Part shown: positions 1 to 20,972 of the stretch, one piece after another | How the letters are laid out: every line of letters starts with the position of its first letter | Numbering within the stretch: position 1 is the first letter of the stretch | From: Ottelia alismoides | Lineage: Eukaryota; Streptophyta; Magnoliopsida; Alismatales; Hydrocharitaceae | Assembly (NCBI GenBank): GCA_037367405.1 | Contig: JAZKJV010010617.1 | Span: 248,001 to 312,000, forward strand | Direction of reading: 5' to 3' | DNA: 64,000 nucleotides | Notes under the pieces: generated by a model | What the model saw: only the letters and a program-made list of their open reading frames with translations | Databases searched by the model: none | What the model was told of the DNA's origin: nothing | Position numbers and translations under genes: made by a program

Positions 1-2219
1 TTTTAGTTACTTTCTTAATCTTGTATTCTAAATCAAATTTATTTCATAATTTTTGGAGCTTATTTATTATCTTAAAAAGATCAAAAACCCTAATTTGTTG
101 ATAAAATTGAACAGTATAACTTATACATGTATTTATTGATATATTGAAATTAATTTATTAAAATCTAAAAATTCACATATACTCTATTTTATAATATAAG
201 TAATTAATAAAAATATAAAAATAGTATATTATTTATTAATTTATTAAATAAAAATAAATTATCTATTTATTAAGTATTACTTATACCTATTTGTTAATAT
301 GATATTTATATTTCATAATTCATTTATTATTTATAAAAACTAATTATACCATAATTTAAAAAAATTAATTATTATACTTTTCTCTTTTTATACTTATTAA
401 AGATAACTTTATTTATTATTTAATATATATTTTATAATGATTTTCTTCATATTGGCCAACCAGGTGTTGACACGTGTCAATACTAGTGTCTTCTTCTTCA
501 AGAACAAGAACCGTTATTCTATTCTACCAGCCGTTCTTCATAATTTCTCCCGCACTCCTCCTAACTTCTTCCTTTGATCCTAACCTTCTAATCTCTTCTC
601 CTAACAACCACCCTATACGGTCATCGTCGATCTTCACCTAACTCCACTCCACTCGCTTTATAAAAAACCATCAAATTCGTCGTTTCTAACTAACTCTCTT
701 GAACTCATCCTTCACCAAAACCAACTAGTCGACCATCCATCTTCTCTACTCAATTCCGCCTCACTCCGGCCGTGATAGGACTTGCTTGAGCATCCGTGTG
801 GAAGTGGAGACGTTTCAAGGCTGGAGCACTATGATTCATAGTGCGACCGTCGCGTGGAGATCCACGAAGACCGCCCCGTCGATAGAAGATAGCAGGGTCA
901 TACACTCTGCAACCGTAGGTATTCATCCATCTTATACATTTTATTTTATCGATTTCTATGCCATGATAAGTTTTCTTAAGTGTGTAATTAGGACTCTCTA
1001 ATTTCCTTTTTAGATGCACTCCAAATTACATTTCAAATTTCACTCAATTCCACTCAAAATCACCCTTATTTAGCTTCCATCTTCACCATTATAACTAGTT
1101 CTAGAAACTATTTTATAACCTGCAAAGTTTCATCTTCTTGGTCGATTCAAACGAGAATCGAGCATATAAATCTCTCTTGCCTCTTCAAAAGATCATCTGG
1201 AGTATAAAAACTAACAGCTGGAGCATGCATTCAACCATTTCTTTCGATAAAGAATCAAGAAGTTGTCATAAGCTTTCATCCAACCTTTCCGCGGCTCAAC
1301 CTCTACATTCATCGATGTCTCACTGCCACCTACCTTCATCTTAGAGCCAGCTCACATGCAGACGATTTCAAGGGGTGAAGTTGTCACCCCTCTAGCCTTG
1401 CAAGAGTCCAAAGAACTAAACTAGCTGCCAGAGATAAATCAGGAAGGGAGCGACATCGTCACCTACGTAAAAAGGGAAAGAACAGCAAAGAACGACCAGG
1501 CATACAGGCTGCTGATATTTGTCTGGGAACGAACATTTCTGATCGCACTGCAGCTTCTAATCTCAGTTGTCCTAGCAAAGGGGCGTGAAAATTGCATATT
1601 AAACTCAGTAGAGTCCCATAATTTCAAAGCGCTCCAGAAGTTTCAGTATTTGCATTTACATCCCTGTGTAGGGACTTAAATGCAAAATATTTAGTTTTTC
1701 TTTCATTTTAGTCCCTTAAGGGGGACTTTCTGTAACAACTTCTTTTATATTTTCTTGCACTACTACCTTTGAACTATAGGGTAATTTTGGACCTCTTTTA
1801 GTTGTATTTTTCATCGAAATTTCTAGGGTAGTTACACAACTACCCTAGCAAGGTTTCTTGATAGTTTTCGCGGATTTTCATTACGTATTTTTCTCGTTTT
1901 GGTTTTTGTAAATTTGTATCTGTTCTGAGCTATTCACTTGCCTTTACAAGAAGAAATAAAAATCACGAATTTTCTCTTTCTCTCAAAAGCTACATTATAG
2001 GTATTCTACCTCCTCGAGTTTGACCCAGGAGAGCTTACTTGGGTAAATAAGTAGTTTAAGGATAAAATAGGAGAAACAACTCTTTTCCTTCATTCTTGTT
2101 ATCTCTCTCTCCTATTTTATCTGAAATTTTGTTTGATTGATCAAAATCCGATCTTCACAATTCTTTCTACACTGACGATACTTTTCTCAATTAACTGTGG
2201 GTCAGATTTTGGGTTATCA
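1..2219 (+). repeat. 5' LTR (partial) of the left Athila-like element
   Basis: It is collinear with about 7,185-9,317: the same order of an AT-rich start, a segment around CACGTG (470-477 here, CACATG in the partner at 7,648), short non-conserved ORFs, and a tail rich in TCTCTC. The right end is set at the CA just before the PBS-like motif at 2,223. The first part of the LTR lies outside the window. The small ORFs inside it (for example 786-1,001) are not preserved as proteins in the partner LTR, so I do not call them genes. Confidence 0.75.
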
Positions 2220-2222
2220 AAA

Positions 2223-2240
2223 TGGCATTGTTGCCTGGGA
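2223..2240 (+). other. Degenerate primer binding site (tRNA-Asp type)
   Basis: TGGCATTGTTGCCTGGGA differs at four positions from TGGCGCCGTTGCCGGGGA, which is seen perfectly in the element at 44,222-44,239. It lies three bases after the LTR end, the usual place. RNase H coding sequence starts at once behind it, so everything from gag to RT has been deleted here. Confidence 0.6.
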
Positions 2241-3990
2241 CAAAGGAGGATGGACTTCCAGTTTCTATACACTATGTTAGTCGTACTCTAGATGATGATC
2301 GGCGTAATTATACAATGACAGAGAAAGAAATGTTGGCAATGATATTCTCGTTAGATTAATTCAGATCATATCTTCTTGGCTCGAAGATTAAAGTGTATAC
2401 AGATCATTCAACTATCAATTTTTGATGGAGATGAAGGATGGTAAGGCACGCCTTCTTAGATGGATTCTTTTACTTCAGGAGTTTGATTTAGATATACGAG
2501 ATAAATCTGGGGTAAAGAACATGTTAGTTTATCACCTCTCCCGATTACTGATAGAGCAACCTTCAGATGAGTACACATCGGAGATTCCAGAATGATTTCC
2601 AGACTATAGCATCTTTGTCGTTATAGAGCTTCCATGGTATGCAAATATAGTGAACTTTCTGGTTACGTAGAAGAGTCCACAAGGTTTGTCGAAAGATAGA
2701 GTCGATAGGCTAGTCTCCATGGCACAATACTACCATTGGGAGGATCCGATTCTTTTTCATGAGGGATTGGATTGTGTTTACAGGCGATGTATTCCTTAGG
2801 AGGAATACAATAGTGTCCTTACTCTGTGTCATTCTTTAGAGGAAGGAGGACATCATTCAGGGAAGAGGACATCACAGAAGGTACTTCAGAGTAGATTTTG
2901 GTGGTCGACTCTTACTAGAGATGCTTGCACATTCGTGAAGAGTTGCTTGTATTGTCAGAGAGCAGTAGGGGCATTCAATGTAAGAAATGTGATGCCTATG
3001 CAACTTGTTATTATTTGCGAGATCTTTGACGTATGGGGAATAGATTTTATGGGATTGTTTCCTTCCAGTAATGGCTTTGAGTATGTTCTTCTCACTGTAG
3101 ATTATGTTAATAGAAGGGTGGAGGCTATACCCACACGAACGCTGATAGTAATACAGTGTACATGTTCCTGAGGGAACATATTATTTCATGGTTCAGTATT
3201 CCATGCATTCTCATTTCATATGGGGGTAGCCATTTCATTAATAAGGAGGTTAAAAAACTAGTAAAGAACTATCACATTGATCACAAAATCGCTTCTCCTA
3301 ATCACCCACAAACAAACAACATGGCTAAAGTCTCAAATAGGGAGATGAAATCTATTCTTCAGAAATTAGTAAGATCGGATAGGAAGAAGTGGTCACAGCT
3401 TCTAGATCAGGTTCTTTGGGCATATCGTACTACATAGGAGACTCCCTTAGATACTTCACCCTTCATACTAGTTTATGAGAATTTTCCTGTAGAGATCATT
3501 GACAAATTTTAATGGGCTATTAGAGAAATTTTACTTGATATGTAGAAATCAGGAGCCAAGATGAAGATGGATCTAAATGAGCTAGTAGAGATTTGAAATC
3601 AGGCATACGAGAACACCCTCATTTATAAGGATAAAGTGAACCGATGGCATGCTAGACATATTCGGTAGAAGATCTTTATTCTTGGATAGAAAGTATGGTT
3701 GTTTAATGCATAATTAAGAATTTTCCCTGGCAAATTGAAGATTAAGAGTGAAGGACCGTACATATTCAGAATGGTACACGACAATGGTAGTATTGCTATA
3801 TCAGATATGTCACCTGGTGCAGAGCCATTCGTGGTGAACAGGCAGATGCTGAAGCACTTTGTGGAGACTACTCATCATCTAGACCGTGTTGAAGTGTTCT
3901 ACTTTGTACAGGATACAAGACTACTCTTTCACTCCATTTCATCCTATATAGAGACTTGTGAAGCCTTTAGGTTTTTTCTAGAGTACATCA
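2241..3990 (+). pseudogene. Ty3/gypsy pol remnant: RNase H and integrase
   Basis: Across several frames this reads as RNase H ([21 protein letters not shown]), the integrase zinc-binding region (about 2,830-2,960), the catalytic core (WGIDFMG near 3,031) and the C-terminal part ending in NGSIAISDMSPG near 3,780-3,830. It has many stops (TAA at about 2,356, TAG near 3,434) and a frameshift near 3,160. The second catalytic Asp of DD35E is Tyr (LISYGG, near 3,215) and the catalytic Glu is Lys (MAKVSNRE, near 3,325), so the enzyme is dead as well as broken. No chromodomain follows, which fits the Athila/Tat side of Ty3/gypsy. It cannot make a working product. Confidence 0.85.
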
Positions 3991-4040
3991 CCTGTATATT
4001 CTTCATAGACCACAATCGTTCCCAATTTGTGCCCGTCTTA

Positions 4041-4458
4041 TATGCTTAGGATACCATATCCTAAGTATAGGGGGATCGATTGCCCATTGATTTTCGGATT
4101 TTGATTTTGATCTTTTTACTTTTCATTTGTATATCCTTTCTTTTCCACAAATCACTGATCTCCAATTTTTGGCAACATTCTTTTCTATACTTAGGATGAC
4201 TTATCGTAAGTAAAGGGGGATCGATCGTTGATTTCATTTTCTATATCCCTTTTGTTCCTTCATTGTATATTCCTTTTTCCTCAGTCACCTCATTTTGTAT
4301 CTTCCGCTATACTTACGATGACCTAATCGTACGTATAAGGGGGTCGACCGACTTCTACTATTTTATTATTTTTGACCCACTTCTACGTAGCACGAGTTAT
4401 GTCCTCCTTTTTTCTCTTTTGATGCTTTGAGGACATAGCACACGCTAAGTATAGTGGG
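4041..4458 (+). repeat. PPT-hairpin cassette, left element (three short hairpins plus one long)
   Basis: Three hairpins at 4,041-4,075, 4,185-4,219 and 4,307-4,343 each end in a G run. The first reads CTTAGGATA, a short loop, TATCCTAAG, then TATAGGGGG. In the third the stem has changed to TTACGAT/ATCGTA but still pairs. A longer fourth hairpin pairs ATGTCCTC (near 4,400) with GAGGACAT (near 4,430) and ends GCTAAGTATAGTGGG. The same arrangement lies after the last ORF of the elements at 39,950-40,246 and 60,403-60,759. The true PPT before the LTR has the same AAGTATA core. Confidence 0.75.
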
Positions 4459-4468
4459 TTTATATATA

Positions 4469-4863
4469 GGGAAAAATGGGGCTGCCCCCTAGGGGGTGCC
4501 AACATGGTTGCCCCCACCTCATTTTTGGCAAATATTTTTATTTTTTTTTTGGAAAAATAAAATCATGTATATTCATCCCTATATCCCTCCTATATGCCAT
4601 TCGAATTTCGTCAGAAATAGAGACTCCTACGACATCCATCCATATGTCATTTTTTTAACGGTCGCAGGATTTTTTTAAATCGACTCTGTCTGGATGGAGG
4701 CAGTAGGAGTCTCTGTTTCTGACGAAATTCGAATGGCATATAGGAGGGATATAGAGATGAATATACATGTTGATATTTTTCAAAAAAAATAAAAAAAATT
4801 TTGCCAAAAAATGGGGCGGGGCAGCCATGTTGGCTGCCCCCAGGGGGCAGCCCCATCAACCCC
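4469..4863. mobile_element. Mutator-type MITE, almost entirely inverted repeat
   Basis: The 395-bp segment folds back on itself: about 170 bp at the left (ATGGGGCTGCCCCCT near 4,475) is matched in reverse complement by the right end (near 4,857), leaving a loop of about 50 bp near 4,640-4,690. Ends are GGG...ATGGGGCTGCC on both sides. It is flanked by a perfect 9-bp direct repeat, TTATATATA, at 4,460-4,468 and 4,864-4,872. A 9-bp duplication with long inverted repeats is typical of Mutator-like elements. It codes for nothing and interrupts the 3' untranslated part of the gypsy element. The flanks are TA-rich, so the duplication could be partly chance. Confidence 0.75.
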
Positions 4864-4872
4864 TTATATATA

Positions 4873-6364
4873 TTGTATATATAGTTGCGTACATAGCTCG
4901 TACTTTTATGTAATTTCTATATCTATAAAATCCATAAAAAGTGGGTGAGGATTAATTTAAAATCTATTTATTTATTTATTATATATAAAATCCTTATAAA
5001 TAAGTAAAATCTGCCTAAAATCCTTATTTAAAATAATTAACTTAAAATATGTATTTAAATATGTATTCAATATGTATAATACTTATTTAAAATCCTATCT
5101 ATTAAAATATGAGTAAAAAACATTTAATCCTTATAAAATTTTTTGTATTAAAATTTGTATATTATATATTTAATTCAAATTAAATATAGATACTTTATTT
5201 TGTAAAAATCTTGTACATGAACTTGTTTATAAAAGTGAAAAAATCCATAAAAAAATATGTATAGTCGTAAAATTCATAAAATTACAAATTCCTTAAAATC
5301 CATAAAAAATAGTAATATTTAGAAAATATTATTCACAAAAACATGGTTGCATGCTTGATTATGGCCTTAAAATTTCATTGTAAGGAGCCTGGTTAGGAAA
5401 TTGAATTTAGACTCTACGGGTCATTGACTTAAATCTTTGGGTTCCATAAGACCATGTTCGGGAAATCAACTTGAAAGTTCCTAAGTAGAACACTTGGTAT
5501 CATCCATTTAACTCTTCATCGGTGAACCAATCTTGGACACATGTACTTTACACTTAGCTCGTCTTGCATGGGGATGCGAAGGTCAATCCATTTCGGTAGT
5601 GCATTTCCATTCTTATCTAACGGCATGGACGTCTAAAGACGGGAGAGATTGGGGTTGAAATAATGCTTCGGATGAGGGAAGGATATGTTGGCACAATTTT
5701 TCCAAGACCTCAAAAAAATGGACGGAATGAAAAGATGCTACGTCAAGGCACAAACAGATTGATGTAGTGCATGCAAATTACAAAGCCAATTCAAGAAGAA
5801 GCCACCAAATACAAATACGACGACAATGGTCCAATCTTCCATCAAAAAGCATGCACATCTTAGTGGAGACTTAGCTACAATGGATGGGCTTCAGAAGGAG
5901 ATGTGTCTACACTGGTGACACTCCAGTTCTTTTCTCATTCTTCTACTTTCTCTTTATATTCGATTATGGACACAACACGACATGACCTTAGAAGGGATAC
6001 CCCCCTCCTCGAGGAAAGAGTAGCTGGATGAGGAATCATTGGGAGTGTATTATTGGGATGGGCGGCTTCTTTGCTTCGTTAAGTGGGAAGAGCTAAAACA
6101 ATTCACACATAGTACAAATTGAATTCAAGGACTTATAGAGTTAGAGATATGGATGAGTGGGTCTGAGGTGGCTATTGAGGTTAAACAAGGATTTGTGGAA
6201 CTTGATGGTTGTTTAGACTAAAATCCTAATCCTAGTTAAGGCTCTGACAAAATGTTTGTTTTAGGCCCAATAGAGCTCTGTCCTTTATCTGTTCTTATGA
6301 ATTGGTTTAGAAAAACAAATTCATTATAACTTTCTTTCTTTTTCCCTTATATTCCAAATAAGTG
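4873..6364 (+). other. 3' untranslated region of the left Athila-like element
   Basis: No coding capacity. The first 450 bases are very AT-rich. At 5,865-5,883 lies GGAGACTTAGCTACAATGG, a 19-base motif found almost unchanged in the same position of two other elements (minus strand at 39,163-39,181 and 59,300-59,318). Confidence 0.6.
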
Positions 6365-6401
6365 TTTGCTATGGTAATAACAAAGTTTTAAGTATATGGG
6401 T
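6365..6401 (+). other. Hairpin and polypurine tract before the 3' LTR
   Basis: TTTGCTA at 6,365 pairs imperfectly with TAACAAA ending at 6,384. It is followed by TTTTAAGTATATGGGT, a weathered form of the AAGTATAGGGGGA tract seen before the other LTRs. The LTR starts at 6,402 with TGATGAATC. Confidence 0.6.
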
Positions 6402-9320
6402 TGATGAATCCGTGATTCATTAAAATTATTTCTGCATTTTGTCTTGAAACCCTTAACAAATACATGTAATATCCATTAATTTCCATCTTTTATCAAAACC
6501 ATACTCATGAATAAACCATACTCATGAATAAAAATGCATTTCTATACATTAAAATCATGCAAATAAATAAAAGAATATAAATAAAGAAAATAAAAAGAAG
6601 GCAAACTGTAGATATGTATAATAGTACAATATGACTTATAAAATAAATATAGCTTCAAGGTATATTTATAACCTAAACTTGAGACCAAGTCAGTATAGAT
6701 TGGTTGACAAATAAATAAGTAGGGGGAGATAATGAAGAAAACAATAAAAAATAATTAATCCTACACTTTAAACATCCTTTACTAATTGTCCAATATATAT
6801 ATCAGATCTTCATTGTTTTTTAATTAATTCATGTGAACATATTTTTCATCAAACTCATTTCCTAATTATTCCAAAAAATATATAGAAAAATATAAAAATA
6901 GGTTAACAATAATTTCTTATATATATGCCAAGAAATCCAACTTGTAAATTGTCAAATTCTCAACTTCCGCACATGATAACTTTCTCATATGAAATCCAAT
7001 TTCACTTTACTCACCTTAAAATGCATAAAATAATATTCTCTAATTAATGTATGTGGTTTCACTAAAATCGGAGTTTGTTTGCAAAAAGTCAGTTTTGGGA
7101 CCTAACCACAACTGGTTTTCTGGGCTAATTATTTTATCTAGAACGCTTTATTTATATTTTTAATGATTTTATAATTTTTAATTATTTTTTTATCTTATTT
7201 TTTAACCCTAATTTATTTCACAATTTTTAAATCTTATTTATTATTTTAAAACAATTAAAAACCCTAAGTTACAAGTAAATTTGAACTGTATTACTTATAC
7301 CTGTATTTATTAATTTATTAAAAATAATTTATTAAAATCTACAAAAAATCACATATACTATATTTATAATCTTATTAATTAATAAAATATAAAAATGGTG
7401 TACTTTTTATTAATTTATTAAATTAAAAATCAATTACATATTTATTAATTTTTGCTTATACATATTTATTAATATAATATTTGTTTTTCATAACTTATTT
7501 ATTATTTATAAAAACTAATTATATCATTTTTTAGATGAATTAATTATTTATACTTTTTGTTTGTATATCCATTAAAAATAACCTTATTTACTATTTAATA
7601 TCTATATTTATAATGATTTTCTTGATACTGGCCAACCAAGTGTTGACACATGTCAACACCTGGTGTCTTCTTCTTCAAGAACAAGAACCGTTGTTCTGTT
7701 CTACCGGCCATTCTTCAACAATTTTCTCCTGCTCTCCTCCTAAGTTCTTCCTTCGATCCTAACCTTCTAATCTCTTCTCCTAACAACTACCCTACATGCC
7801 CATCGTCGATCTTCACCTAACTCCACTCCAATCGCTCTATAAGAAACCATCAAATTCACCATTTCCAACTAACTCTCATGAACTCATCCTTCACCAGAAC
7901 CAACTAACCGGCCATCCATCTTCTCCACCCAATTCCGCCTCACTCCGACAGTGATAGGGCTTGCTTGAGCATTTGCGTGGAAATAGAGACGTTAGAGGAG
8001 ACGTTCCAAGGCTGGAGCACCGCCTTGCTTCACGCAACCACCATGTGGAGCTCCGGGAAGACCGCCCTGTCAAGCGAAGATAGTAAGGTTGTACACTCTG
8101 CAACCACATGTATTCATCCATCTTTTGCATTTTATTTCATTGATTTATGTGCCGTGATTAATTTGCTTAAGTGAATAATTAAACTCTCTAATCTCATTTT
8201 TAGATGTAAAATTACATTTCAAATCTCCCTCAATTCCACTAGAAATCGCCCTCATATATCTTCCGTCTTCACAATTATAACTAATTCTAGAAACTATTTT
8301 ATGACCTGCAAAGTTTCATCTTATTGGCCAATTCAAATGAGAATTGAGCATATAAATCTCTCTTGCAAGTTCACAAGATCATATGGAGTGTCAAAACTAA
8401 CAGCTGGAGCTTGCATTCAACAATTTCTTTAGACAAAGAATCAAGAAGCTATCATACACCTTCATCCAGCCTTTCCGCAACCCACCACCTTCATCGACGT
8501 CTTCCCGCTACCTTCATTCACCTTGGATCCAACTCACCTGTAGGCGAACTCAAGGGGTGAAGCTATCACCCCTCTGGCCCTGCAGGAGGGCAACAAACTC
8601 AACCAGCTGCCGGAGATAAATCGGGGAGGGAGAGACATCGTTACATGTGCGAAAAGGGGAATAACAACCAAGAATGCCTAGGCATACAGGCTGCGACACG
8701 TATCCGGGAACGGACGGTTCTGATCGCACCGCAGCTTCTAATCTCAGCCGTCTCAGTGAACGGGTGTGAAATTTGCAAATTAAACCCAACAGATTCCCAG
8801 AATTTTAAAGCACTCAAGAAGTTTTTAGTATTTGCATTTAGGTCCTCGCATAGGGTTCTAAATGTAAAACATTTAGTTTTTCTTTCATTCTAGTCCCTAA
8901 AGAGGGACCTTTTTTGTAACAACTTCTTTTATCTTTTCTTGCACTTCTACCCCGGAACTATAGGGTAATTTCGGACCCTTTTTTATCGTATTTTCATCGA
9001 TTTTTCTAGGGTAGTTACAAAACTACCTAGTAAGGTTTCTTGATAGTTTTCATGGATTTTCATCACGTATTTTTCCCATTTTGGTTTTTGTAAATTTGTA
9101 TCCGTTCTGAGCTATTCTCTTGCCTTTACAAGAAGAAATAAAATCATGAATTTTCTCCTTCTTTCAAAAGATGTATTATAGGTACTCTGCCTCCTCCAGT
9201 TCGATCCAAGGGAACTTACCTGGATAAATAAGTAGGTTAAGGATAAAATAGGAGAAACAACTCATTTCCTTTATTCTTATTATCTCTCTCTCTCTCTCTA
9301 TTTTATTTGAATTTTGTACC
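6402..9320 (+). repeat. 3' LTR of the left Athila-like element
   Basis: It starts with a small palindrome (TGATGAATC, three bases, GATTCATTA) right after the PPT, like the LTR starts at 38,677 and 47,218 on the minus strand. From about 7,185 it matches the 5' LTR copy. Similarity stops near 9,317, so the last 100 bases or so are lost or replaced and no target duplication can be read. A length of about 2.9 kb agrees with the 2.97-kb LTRs of the intact relative. Confidence 0.7.
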
Positions 9321-10727
9321 TCCACAATCAGGTATATGGGACCCTCGAAAGCCGATTTTTGCATCTTCACTCCATTTTTAATGCAAGCACGTTCAAGATA
9401 GATAAATTAATTTTATGAATAATAAAGAGAAATTTAGTAAACTTTGAGCGTGTATGAAGGAGTTATTGATCTATGAAGTTTTTTGTGGATTTTTCCTCTG
9501 TATGTCCTAGTCACAATGTGTAATATTTTTATATAGAATTATTTTGTATTTTTTTACATATATTTATGTACATTGTTCATGTTGAACATTTATTTATTTG
9601 AGGTGTTTATAATGACAAATAAAGTAGATTAAAAATTATTATTTGTAGTTAGTTAAATTATGTTTTTTTGTGTATTTTCGGTACAATTAGTCACACTATT
9701 TCCCTCCACTTTATACTTGATCGATCAAATCAATATTACCTTAGTCTCAGAGTTTAGAGTCATTCAGTATTTTCAGTACATCATTTATTCTTCTTTTCTT
9801 TCTTTTATTCTTTTATTTTGAATTAAGTGCATACATTTACACTATTTATAAGTTAAATAATGAGTGTTGTTTTGTACAAATTAATGCTATATACATGTAT
9901 TTAACTATGTATTTAAGCCCAAATTGAAAGAATAATGATGATGAAAAGGAGATTCATTAGTTATGGATACCAAATTATTGCGATTGATCTGGCATGATTT
10001 GTTTGTTCTACATTTACTCATTTTCATTCAACAAAAGACATTAATTAAGTCAACGCATAAAAACTGCATATGTAAAACATTAATATACAAAGATGGTTCT
10101 GTTTTAAATGAAATTTAGTTTCAGTTATACTTATCTAATATTTTTCATTTTCGGTTCATTTAGTTATGGAACTTTTGTAATAACTTGTACTCAATGCAAC
10201 GCCTGTACTTGAGAATTTTCACAATTTATCTATTTTTGAATCGTTATTTTGAGAAGTCCAGCCTGTCATTTAAGATGAAAGGTCACGTGTTTATCAATTA
10301 ATTTATAAGGAGAAGGAAATTGATTTCAACTTTGACCACCTTAATTAATTTCGGAAGACCCAAAGGGCATTTCCCTTTTGCTCCATCTCTTCCGCTTTTA
10401 ATTTGACTCCTAAAAACGTATCACGTTATGTGTTATTGCAGAAATCAATTCTTCACCACTAATTCCATTTTGTCCAATTGTTTTTTCTTCTTCTAGTTTT
10501 GTGATATATTTTCCCTTGATATTTAAGATTTGATTTCATATTTATTGAGGAAAAAACAAATCAAGCATTGGTGCGTCCGTGGCCATTCATGATTTTCTGT
10601 TGACAACGTCATCGGTTCATGTCCGTCCTATAGAGAAACCACAGGGACCATCCTGCAATTTCTCCTCTCCTTTAAAAAGCCCCGAGATAGCAGCAGTCCT
10701 TCACACCCAACCTCACATCCCTCCTAA
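9321..10727 (+). promoter_or_regulatory. Upstream region of the P450 gene
   Basis: AT-rich intergenic DNA without coding potential that separates the old LTR from the P450 start codon. A perfect G-box CACGTG stands at 10,284-10,289, about 440 bases before the ATG. A weak TATA-like TTTAAAAAG is at 10,671-10,679, which would leave a short 5' leader. The elements are assigned by sequence only. BZR1/BES1, PIF and bZIP factors bind such motifs in plants, but binding here is inference. Confidence 0.45.
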
Positions 10728-19281
<8,554 letters not shown>

Positions 19282-20683
19282 GAAGAGGGTCGTAAAAATC
19301 GATTTCCGCATGCTTCGGATATCCAACTTTCATATATTACAAAGTTCAAATATATCTTTTGTGATTCATAGGGCTAGAGTTATTAAGCAGTGTGCTAATT
19401 TTGTAATGAAATCTTGATGTTCTCGAGGGAAGAAGAGCACATGGAAGCTTGGAAACTAAAGTGGTAGTTCCATCAACAATCTAAAGTAGTTTGTATAGCA
19501 AAATCTTTTTATTTTTTCGTGGGAATAGGAGTGATATATGTATCGAATTAGATTACAAAATCTGTAAAAGCAGTAGCAAATCTTGTGATGAAAGGCAAAT
19601 ATATGCTATTGTGATGTGATTTTCCTTCTAAGGGCATATTGAGTTTTTTTAAAGAATTCTAGGCTTTGTTTTTGATGCAGGGTTGGGTAGGGTTGGGTTG
19701 GCCCAACCTGAGGTATCCCTCCTTCCAAACATCTCAATCCTCCTCACAATTTACTATTCACAGGGATACCTCAACCCAACCCAACCCCGCCCAATCCTAC
19801 AACCAAACGAACCCCTAAAGTTTTATTTCTATTATAAATGATTTTTACAAGAGAACATATCGATGTTACATAACCTTATTAACAACGTTAGCATGCGTTT
19901 CTGATGATGTGTGTGAAGAGATAACATTAGCGTGAGGAGGTTGTCGGTGTTGTGATCCAGATAAACCTTTTCAACTTCCCTTTCCTTTCTTCACCATCTT
20001 AGCCTTTTTTCCTTCTCCATTTCTTTTCCTCCTCATCTCACTAGTATGTGGAATGACATTGCCCTGCCATTTTTTAGGGAAAGAGTAGTAATGAAGTTGA
20101 GAAAATTCGCATCCTGAGATTAGACAAATAAAAGTACGTTGAGAGGGTAGCTGTGATGATCACTATAAATCATGCTTTCTTCTGCAACAAACCTGAGCAG
20201 TTGAAGGATATACGATTCAAAATCCTCTTAAATACTCGATAGACCGACCATCTTTCATGCCTAAGTTTAGTTTCAATGAATATATGTACACTACCATGAA
20301 CAAGCAACAAATACAATTTGAATATTATAGATGGAAAACAACTATGTTTTCTTTGCTTAATTTCAAAATAGGAATAACGATCGTTTTTGAAGCGACGAGG
20401 AAAAAAATCATTTCATCCTATGTTCAGTTAGTGGTTTCCTTCTTTAACTGATAAACAAGTCAACCTCCATTCTGAGATACATATCATTTAAAAAGTTTCC
20501 ACATTTAAGATTAACTCAATATGGGTAACAGGTGGGAATCTCAACAAAATCATTCAAGGTCACTCCGAAATTTAGCAATAAAAGGCCCAAACACCAAGAG
20601 CACCTCTTAAATCCCTTATCAGCATTTATTTTGACCACTATGTTGCTCAATCGCTCAGGATGAGGAGCCTTTTAATAAGGGGC
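19282..20683 (+). other. 3' flank of the P450 gene and intergenic DNA
   Basis: Contains the 3' untranslated region (extent unknown) and one MITE. No other gene or RNA is visible. The ORF at 20,257-20,451 is short, AT-rich and matches nothing I recognise. Confidence 0.5.
19662..19814. mobile_element. Short Tourist-like MITE
   Basis: Inverted arms of about 60 bp: the left arm runs through GGGTTGGGTAGGGTTGGG to GAGGTATCCCT, and the right arm mirrors it from AGGGATACCTC to CCAAACGAACCCC. The loop is about 40 bp. The three bases CTA flank both ends (19,659-19,661 and 19,815-19,817), as in PIF/Harbinger-type insertions. No coding capacity. Confidence 0.55.
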
Positions 20684-20972
20684 TATTAGACATGTGAGCC
20701 CTTGGCAAAATAATCCTACAATAAATGTTGTTCTAATATTTTTATTTATTTCAATAAAAGTTAATGATTTTCTCTCCCTAGCTGAGATTGATGACTGCAT
20801 GCACATATTGGATCCCTTTGTGGAATTAAGGTTACATACTTTGGTCATCTTTATAATCATATAGCTGTTGATCTAATGGTTGGATCATAGAGGCTAGTGT
20901 TGAGTTGATAATTACCTAAAAAGTTAGATTGAAGACTCAACTGACACCATCAAATGATTGACAAGAGAGGAT
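20684..20972 (+). repeat. Truncated copia LTR start (diverged)
   Basis: About 290 bases match the first part of the copia LTRs at 21,932, 30,215 and 48,637: ACATGTGAGCCC, CAATAAATGTTRTT, ATCATAGAGGCT and CATCAAATGATT occur in the same order. The match stops where a different LTR begins. It is clearly older than the array copies. Confidence 0.65.

Larger units (their letters stand above)
1..9320 (+). mobile_element. Old Athila-like Ty3/gypsy element, internally deleted, left end outside window
   Basis: Two diverged direct repeats (1-2,219 and 6,402-about 9,320) bracket a pol remnant, so I read this as one plus-strand LTR retrotransposon whose 5' LTR begins left of the window. Order: 5' LTR, degenerate PBS, RNase H-integrase, PPT-hairpin cassette, spacer with a MITE, PPT, 3' LTR. 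gag, protease and most of RT are missing. The RNase H and integrase text is closest to the Athila-like pol at 60,892-64,000. The LTR copies differ by many substitutions and small indels, so the insertion is old. Element identity is well supported; its right end is approximate. Confidence 0.8.

Noticed and set aside
786..1001. Short ORF conserved with 7,965-8,174
   Set aside because: The two copies are LTR sequence; the protein reading differs by indels and length, so only the DNA repeat is shared.
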